Below, in pieces: positions 57,950 through 64,000 of a stretch of DNA of 64,000 bases; within the stretch, counting starts at the first letter, position 1, and the number at the start of each line of letters is the position of its first letter. The notes beneath the pieces are model-generated. The model saw only the letters and a program-made list of their open reading frames with translations, was not told the DNA's origin and did not search any database. The translations under genes and the position numbers were made by a program. The stretch is from Gerris lacustris (taxonomy: Eukaryota; Arthropoda; Insecta; Hemiptera; Gerridae): positions 28,650,720 to 28,714,719 of the forward strand of contig OX578286.1 of the NCBI GenBank assembly GCA_951217055.1, written 5' to 3'.

Positions 57950-58600
57950 CATTTTAACGTAACGATTTTAATAAAACTTCATATACACCATCTAATGCAC
58001 AATTGACACAGGCAATCAAAATTATAACTTGATACAAGCAGAATTCTTTGCGTAGTGAAAAGATACATTTATAATAATTGTTAAAAATCTACCGCGGGTG
58101 GTGAAGATTGTTATAGTCGTATAGTGTATAGGTTTGTTTAGGATGTAAAGCTTTGTACCGAGTACCCCCACTCTTCCCCACACTACCCTCTTCCACTTAT
58201 CTTCAACTATGACATTCATCATGATTAATAAATTTCAATATTAGTATTATTTCAGTATTTCCTTGCAATAGGCTCGCTTCAATGATAGAGCCACGCGATG
58301 CCTAGTATAGGTGTAAATTATGTATGTTTGAGCGCATGTGAAAGCGAAACAAATAGGCGCATATGTGGGACCAACAATAGGCTAATTGTGACGTAGCAAG
58401 AAAATTTCATTAATATCGGAAGTGTAGTTTTTAAGATATGTTAGTTCGCAAAAATGGAGCTACAGACCGACAGACAGAAACGGAAACAAAAAGGAACCCT
58501 GATGTTTGTAAAATTACGTTTTCAAATTTTTAAAATCGTTGATCCTTCAGAACGGTCAAATAGCTTCTGTTACCTTCGGTAAGCTCGGATGCAATAAAAA
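57950..58600 (+). repeat. Family L relic followed by family F right half
   Basis: 57965-58265 has family L words ('acttcatatacaccatctaa', 'gatacatttataataatt'). 58310-58595 is family F ending in the hairpin 'tctgttaccttcggtaagc'. Confidence 0.68.
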
Positions 58601-59396
58601 AGTAATTTTATAAATAATTTACAAGAGCAGTGAATTAAGTTGAAATAAAAATATACAAATTAATATAAAGTATATAAAATTAGTGAACTGGATTAACTTA
58701 ACACGAAATTTATTCAGAACTCGAATAAAGAGAATATTTGGGGAAAACAAATTGCAAAGCTACAGCAACAAAGTTGCTCTGGATACTAAATATTTCCAGG
58801 TAGTTAGTAAAAGCAAATTCGAGTCAGCAATACGTGTTTTAACATCTAATCGGTACTAAGCTGGGAATTGGAATTCAACTGGGCAATATACTAATGTATT
58901 CTATGTTCAAGAATTAATTAGCCAAACGGTAAAAATCCTTTTTAATACTTACTCAGTATTTGAGTATGCTTATCCCCTTTTTATTTCTGTTTTATAAAGA
59001 ATTTTTAATTCAACGATAATCCCCCGTGGAAATTGGGGAAAAAATAATATAAAATACCTTGTTAATTAATATTACAAAAAAAAGCTTATGCAGTTTTTTG
59101 TAATACAAATATGAAAACATTGCAAGTTTTTAAAAATTTAATAAGTAACAACAACAGGTTTTGATAAAAAATAAATTATTTTAATTATATTATGATACAT
59201 ATTGCTAAAATTGGGGGAACAATTTATTTTTACACAGGTTTGAATGATACAGGCTTTTAACTTGTATTTTTTATTTTAACTCATGCTTATTTGTATTTCA
59301 CTTTAATTTTCAATTATTGTTTTTTTATTGTTTTTTTTTTTTCGTCAAATTATTGTTTTGTATCGTTAGTACAAGGTGGGCTGAGAACAAATCAAT
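58601..59396. other. AT-rich unassigned stretch
   Basis: No gene or repeat recognised. Confidence 0.5.
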
Positions 59397-59439
59397 AACT
59401 GAGGGAGTTGTTTGTGGAGCCTCCACTCTCAACACATAA

Positions 59440-59695
59440 AATTAATGCGTATACGGTGATATGGGCACGTGAGAAGAATGGATGGGACGAGAATGGCAAG
59501 GAGGACCTCCGACTGCAAACCTATGGGACTCATACGTTCTCCGGGACGACCTAGGGTTTGATGGAGAGATGCGGTGAAGGGAGGCATCATGGCTGCCGGG
59601 GTCCAATAGACGGAGGATCGGACAATCTGGAGCCAGCGAGTTCCAAGCCAGGGACCTGTGGAATCCGTAGCGACAACGAAAGGAGAAGAAGTGGG
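59440..59695 (+). pseudogene. LINE reverse-transcriptase C-terminus (dead)
   Basis: One plus-strand frame with three stops reads YGHVRRMDGTRMARRTSD, then RSPGRPRV*WRDAVKGG and EDRTIWSQRVPS. This is the conserved 'GHVxRM ... GRPRxRWxDxV ... DRxxWR' tail of insect LINEs. It ends where the mariner remnant begins. The 5' part is lost. Different from the LINE at 53.2 kb in motif detail. The long minus-strand frames over the same bases are shadows. Confidence 0.83.
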
Positions 59696-60462
59696 TGGAC
59701 AAAAAAAACGCACTTTTTTTGAACACTTATATCTCAACTTCTGTAATAAATAGAGATATGGGGTTTGCGGGGTCTGAAAACTACATTCTTCTACTTTAAA
59801 TTTCATATAACTTGACAAACTATTGGGTGAAAACCATGCAATGGTTGAATTAGGGTCTTAAAAAAAGTTGTTGTCCCAGTAATAATCGTTGTCTGGTATT
59901 ATAGTTCTGATAGAATAAATAACCATATGATGGAGTGGGGGTTCTTTGTAGGTAAGAGAGAGTCTCTCAGTGTTAAAACAAACATTGAAGATGTGTTAAG
60001 CACAATGTTGCCTGAAAGATCAAATGCCAAATTACACGTTTATGTAAGATGGTTCTCCGTCCCATCGCTCCTTGCAAACAATTCCATACTTGAAAGAGAA
60101 TTGCCCAGACTTCATTCAGCTAAACGAGTGGCCACTTAACAGTTAAATCCATTTGATTACTCTGTCTGGGGTTGAAAAGAACAAAGAGTGCACGTAGGAG
60201 GCAAAATAAAGGACGTTGATGAACTTCGAAAGAGGATATGCGTCAATCAACTATTGCAAGGGCTAATTCCCACAGGAGTAGGAGAGTGACGACTGTCGTA
60301 AATGACCGTCATTGCATTGCTTTAACCCAATAGTATGTTAAGTTATAGATATTAAATTTAAAGTGGAAGAATTTAGTTTTCAGACCCCGCCAACACCATA
60401 TCTCTATCTATTACAGAAGCTGAGCTCTATGTGTTAAAAAAAGTGCGGGTTTTTTTGCTTAC
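59692..60462 (+). mobile_element. Tc1/mariner-type deletion derivative with about 150-bp inverted arms
   Basis: 59695-59842 is inverted at 60311-60462: shared words 'aaaaaaacgcac' or 'cccgcac', 'tctgtaataaatagagatat', 'cggggtctgaaaactac' and 'tactttaaatttcat'. Between the arms lies a degraded transposase: DG(S)PSHRSLQTIPYLKENCP (QDGAPxHxA motif around the second catalytic D), then a small deletion at the SPDLNP motif with FDYSVW-type remains, and VDELRKRIC. Downstream, stops. The first third of the gene, including the HTH domain and first catalytic D, is absent. Not autonomous. Confidence 0.82.
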
Positions 60463-60498
60463 CCTATAATATACGAGCATATGATAACTCATGATCAC

Positions 60499-60669
60499 CA
60501 GTGGCGTAGCCAGGGCATTGGGGGCCCCCCGCAAAAACTTTTTGGGGGGCCCCTCGCCAAACAAAATTGATTAGAAAAAAAAAATAACCTCTAGCGTTTA
60601 GAACTGGGGGCCCCCGTCGTCGTTGATTTAGGGGCACCCTGACGGGGGGGGCCCATAGTTACGCCACTG
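60499..60669. mobile_element. hAT-type MITE with exact 8-bp target duplication
   Basis: 171 bp. Ends 'cagtggcgtagccagggc' and 'gcccatagttacgccactg' form imperfect TIRs beginning CAGTGGCG, as in many hAT elements. 'atgatcac' flanks it exactly at 60491-60498 and 60670-60677. G/C-rich interior with runs of G and C. An intact, hence fairly recent, insertion. Confidence 0.9.
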
Positions 60670-60677
60670 ATGATCAC

Positions 60678-60855
60678 TCGTATATGATTACCAATACAGT
60701 TTTTATTGAAGCTTGGTTAGTTCTTCTAACATCACCTTTTTTAGGCACAGTGAGGCTGAATTTATATGGCAAATATCTTATTTAAATTATTTATTATTAA
60801 CTAAAATAAACTAATAAAATTCATTTGGTTCCTATTTCAGCATTTCTTTAGATTG

Positions 60856-60904
<49 letters not shown>

Positions 60905-61884
60905 GGGGGAGTAACAATCTTAAGAAGGAGACTGTAATTCCCCTTATAAAAACAGAAGTTTGATATTCCTTTGTCCCAAAGTACATTGGACTAAACATTA
61001 AACATCCCTTTGTCTTAATAGTTATTCAGTCAAATGATTTATTCAGAAAAAAATGTGGAGTCACAATCAAAAGAAGTACCTAATTTTTATCAGTAACAAT
61101 TCTGATTTGTTTATACAACAGACTAAAATCTCTCTAAGGATTTACATAAGTTTGGGATGACGTGATTTAGTATGTTAGACTTTAATTTTAACGCTACATC
61201 ATTAGTCAGGCCTTGTTAAAAAAAATTAACAGAGGGGATGATATTACATGGAATTATCTTCACATAATTAATAGCCGTTAAAGCAGTAATTAAAATTATC
61301 CTGAGTGAAGGTTTTTGTAAACAAAGGATTTGGGTAAGAACCAGATCGGGCTCCTGTGTTTAAAATGTAAATGAGGCTGTATAGTGAGTGATTTATACAA
61401 GGCCTAAACCAAAATTGCCTTTTTCCAATCCCTTTTAAAATGAAAATGTAAGACGTGACCAACTAGGAAAATATCCTAAAGTGTAAATAATTTCAAGATA
61501 AAAAGAACTTTTTATAAACTGCGTTTTTAAATTTTCTGTTGAATCGTATGTAATGTTGATAATATAATTGTTATTGTTATATAATATATAATGTTAGTGA
61601 AAAAAAATAGTTCTGAATTTATTTACTTCACATAAATGACAACCATCTAGAGAGCTGATCTTAAACCTATAAAAGGACAAATCATTGTACAACGAATCTC
61701 CCCAACACCAAATCTAAAGCGTGCCATCGATATATTTGAAATAAAAAAAATATGTGTGAGGCTCTCACGCATTAGAAGTGAAACTTAAGTCTAGAATGCA
61801 TTGCTCTCATTTATTTGTTGACACATTTATTATTTCAAGATTAAGAAATGGTTATGGGAAATTTAATTGAAAAAAAATAATAAA
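60678..61884. repeat. Family G copy and unassigned DNA
   Basis: 60845-61030 is family G with a very long T-run (about 60861-60900) between 'agattgttac' and 'ggggggagtaacaatct'. 61490-61575 shares 'aagataaaaagaacttttta' with 4.79 kb. 61031-61480 and 61580-61884 show nothing else. Confidence 0.6.
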
Positions 61885-62240
61885 AAAATATTGCTACGCT
61901 AAGGCAACCACATTTATTCCAATAAAAATATGTTTTTTTAACTTGTTTGTCTTTAAATAGATATAATACAATTAATCCTTTTACCTAAATACCTTACTAC
62001 CTTTCGAGGCCTCCTGGGGGCTGCGGCCCCCCCGTTAAGAACCAATGATTTATACAATCGAGGAGTGTTCCTCTGACGCCGACGCACCTCGAAATGATTT
62101 GTTATTGCTACGCTATGGCAACCACATTTATTCCAACAAAAACTACGCTAAGGTAACCACATTTATTCCAATAAAAATAAATATTTGTTTTGATTTGCGG
62201 TCTTTAAATAGATATAATAACTTATTTAAATTAATTTAAA
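61885..62240. repeat. Direct duplication around a GC-rich insert
   Basis: 'aaccacatttattccaataa' occurs near 61907 and 62156 (and, with c for t, near 62120). 'gtctttaaatagatataat' occurs near 61949 and 62201. Between the copies is a GC-rich 110-bp block ('cctcctgggggctgcggc'). Confidence 0.75.
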
Positions 62241-62338
62241 TAGTTTTTACTTTTTTCTTGTAAGTATACAATTAACCCCGTTCCCTTGAACCTAGTCTAA
62301 TTATAATCTATCTAATATTACGCTTATATACCAATTTT

Positions 62339-62470
62339 GTGTTCTCGCTTCCTGTCGATGTATGTAGAGCAGTGGTTAGACGTTTGCTACATGAGCAGAA
62401 GGTCTATGGATCGCAACTCGCCTGGGTGAAAGATTTTTTACAGATAAATCTTTCACCAGGATTAGTCTCG
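62339..62470 (+). mobile_element. tRNA-like SINE head plus strong hairpin
   Basis: 'gtagagcagtggttagacg' resembles a tRNA A-box and 'ggatcgcaactc' a decayed B-box. Immediately after, ctgggtgaaagatt / aatctttcaccagg (62427-62465) forms an 11-13-bp stem. The 105-codon frame through it (62339-62656) has no recognised domain. Confidence 0.5.
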
Positions 62471-63089
62471 AAACACAACTTCCGTTTCATTACTTCCGTC
62501 CCATTTTCATTACAATTAATCTGTAAAAATGTTGGAAACTTGGACGAGTCTCGAATCGCAAACTTCGTTACACGATGTCACTATATGAAAAAATTCACTC
62601 TACCGCCGCCAAAGAAGTTTCACTTCAATAATATAAATAATATAATCGATAAATAATATAATCAATATTTCCTGTTTTGCTGTCATTCAATGTTTATCCA
62701 TCACAAATTTGAGACCCGTCCAATGAAGATTGCAAATACTATGGGATATGTCAAAACAAATAAAATAACTTGTGGATTTTTTCCGAACTAACTTTCCGTA
62801 CATCAAAATATGCTGAAAACCAATTTAAATTCTGCTGAAAGATGGCTAAAAGTATTAAAATTATGCATTGTCGTCGTGTTCTGAGGTATGCTAAAAGTTT
62901 CAAATGTCTAGCTATTCGGGAAGTTAGTTAGAAATCGATTGCCAGATTTGTACCGGACAAAAAAACAAACAAACAAACAAGAAAGCAAGCTAATTAAAAC
63001 GTAGTAAAATACTGTTCCACAGGAACAAAGTTTTTATCATGAATTCTTTAATATATATATCATATAACTTGGGTTTTTAGTATAATTGT

Positions 63090-63091
<2 letters not shown>
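62471..63091. other. Unassigned stretch
   Basis: Nothing recognised. Confidence 0.5.

Positions 63092-63134
<43 letters not shown>
63092..63134. repeat. (TA)n microsatellite
   Basis: About 43 bp of pure TA. Confidence 0.95.
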
Positions 63135-63136
<2 letters not shown>

Positions 63137-63834
63137 TCCTACCATTATGACGTCCATACATTAGGGATTTACCATCAATATGACGTCCGGGACAATATGA
63201 ACTCCGTATACCGGACGTCACTTTACAACCCGTGTTAATTTCGTTCTAAAAGCTTCAAATAAGCTATGTTTGAAATCTGAGAGGGAAGTAATAATGGTCG
63301 AAAATTGAAAAAAAGTGTATATTTTTAGTTTCACTTATTTCCTGTAGGGGCGGTAGTGCTGTGGATGTATATCTAGAAATGTATATTTTTGTACAGTCGA
63401 AGGATAATCGGAACTCCGCAGATCAGGCAACAATGCAAGGTTTTGCCGCCCAATACCCCACCTCCAACATTCAAACCCTTTACGCTTGTATATCTGATAA
63501 GGTGTGAGTTAATCAACCTTCTAGACTTTTTTTCTTGCCAGTTCTATTCTAATAGTCCAGTCATTTGGTAGTTTGGACAAGAAAAAATTGCTGAAGAATT
63601 TTTCTTGACGGATCTTTACGTTTTTGAGGTGCTGAATCTGAAAATCTCATTATTGACTAGATTCGGATTTGGCTTCACCATAAAAAAATGGCGAAAATCA
63701 TAAAATATCGGAAGTTTTTTTAGTTTTTCGGTTATAACTCCGAAACGACGCATCCTAGAGAAATATCCCATTGATAAAAAAAAACCTGATAAAATTTCCT
63801 AAAAAATAAAACTAAAACCAGCTTTTTGGCTTTA
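63135..63834. other. Unassigned stretch
   Basis: 'tatgacgtcc' is used three times (63147-63240) near a (c)cggacgtc inverse; 63389-63571 has a 60-codon frame without a known domain. No gene called. Confidence 0.45.
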
Positions 63835-64000
63835 TACGTTCTTCAACCAAAAGTAAAGACATTCAACATTCTTCGACCAAAAGTAAAGTTCCCTCTTTTT
63901 AGAAATTTCGAAAAAAATATTATTTTATTTTTTCTTCCCAAAATACGTTTTTTCTCATAATTATGGTCTTTTCGATGTATTTATATGGATTTACTCCGGT
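63835..64000 (-). mobile_element. Family B copy 5, cut by the window end
   Basis: 'cttcgaccaaaagtaaag', 'tagaaatttcgaaaaaaata' and 'cttttcgatgtatttatatg' match family B antisense (14.56-14.66 kb). 'ttcttcaaccaaaagtaaag' just before is a local 30-bp duplication of the first motif. Confidence 0.75.

Noticed and set aside
59429..59818. Minus-strand frames of 129 and 94 codons
   Set aside because: Antisense of the LINE tail and mariner arm; the plus strand carries the recognisable motifs.

Overview
The window is almost certainly nuclear, AT-rich, transposon-dominated DNA from a large animal genome, most likely an insect. Evidence: long (TA)n microsatellites, decayed non-LTR retrotransposons with the LINE C-terminal motifs common in insects, Tc1/mariner, hAT and pogo-like DNA-transposon remnants, tRNA-derived SINEs, and many non-autonomous families sharing (GTCT)n tracts. 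No order or species can be assigned from sequence alone. I see no convincing host protein-coding gene in 64 kb. Most open frames of 60-140 codons are repeat translations, low-complexity AT frames or pieces of dead transposons. One 101-codon frame near 37 kb is the only plausible non-repeat exon, and it is weak.

Layout. 0-6 kb: copy of repeat family A, a 64-bp tandem array, a decayed Jockey/CR1-like LINE tail and an R1/I-like LINE tail whose zinc-finger region has been expanded by a 38-bp tandem duplication. 6-16 kb: pogo-like remnant, families I, B and K, a foldback element (family D) carrying a 16-bp-TSD SINE insertion, a 42-bp array, family B again and (TA)n. 16-20 kb: a family E MITE, a hammerhead-ribozyme-like motif at 16457-16503, family F with a foldback inside it, a palindromic tRNA-SINE and a 26-bp satellite with 104-bp higher-order structure. 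20-27 kb: families A, L, K and F, a short piece of the 133-bp satellite, a large foldback nested in family B, and a Helitron-like element. 28-34 kb: a 39-bp minisatellite open as a 13-residue repeat, the main 133-bp satellite, a second family D copy, and a tandem of hairpin units (family G). 35-38 kb: a segment flanked by inverted repeats and containing the 101-codon frame. 39-47 kb: family H twice, a 38-bp array, families B, J and I. 48-55 kb: a 97-bp array broken by SINEs, a 14-bp minisatellite, a chimeric tRNA/5S SINE, family F, a transposase fragment, a LINE copy with 5' inversion, and a 5S-rRNA-like fragment. 56-64 kb: a 1.7-kb inverted repeat made of family A, a LINE tail abutting a mariner deletion derivative, an intact hAT MITE with an 8-bp TSD, a tRNA-like/hairpin repeat and the start of another family B copy.

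Family letters (A, B, D-M) are local names given to sequences that recur within this window; they are not database names. Nesting gives a partial history: families B and F are older than the two foldbacks inside them, and family D is older than the SINE in its left arm. No operon, CRISPR array, functional rRNA or canonical tRNA gene was seen. The most unusual signals are the hammerhead-like RNA motif, the tRNA/5S chimera, the LINE inversion with a 12-nt junction overlap, and the family F architecture with a hairpin at each end.
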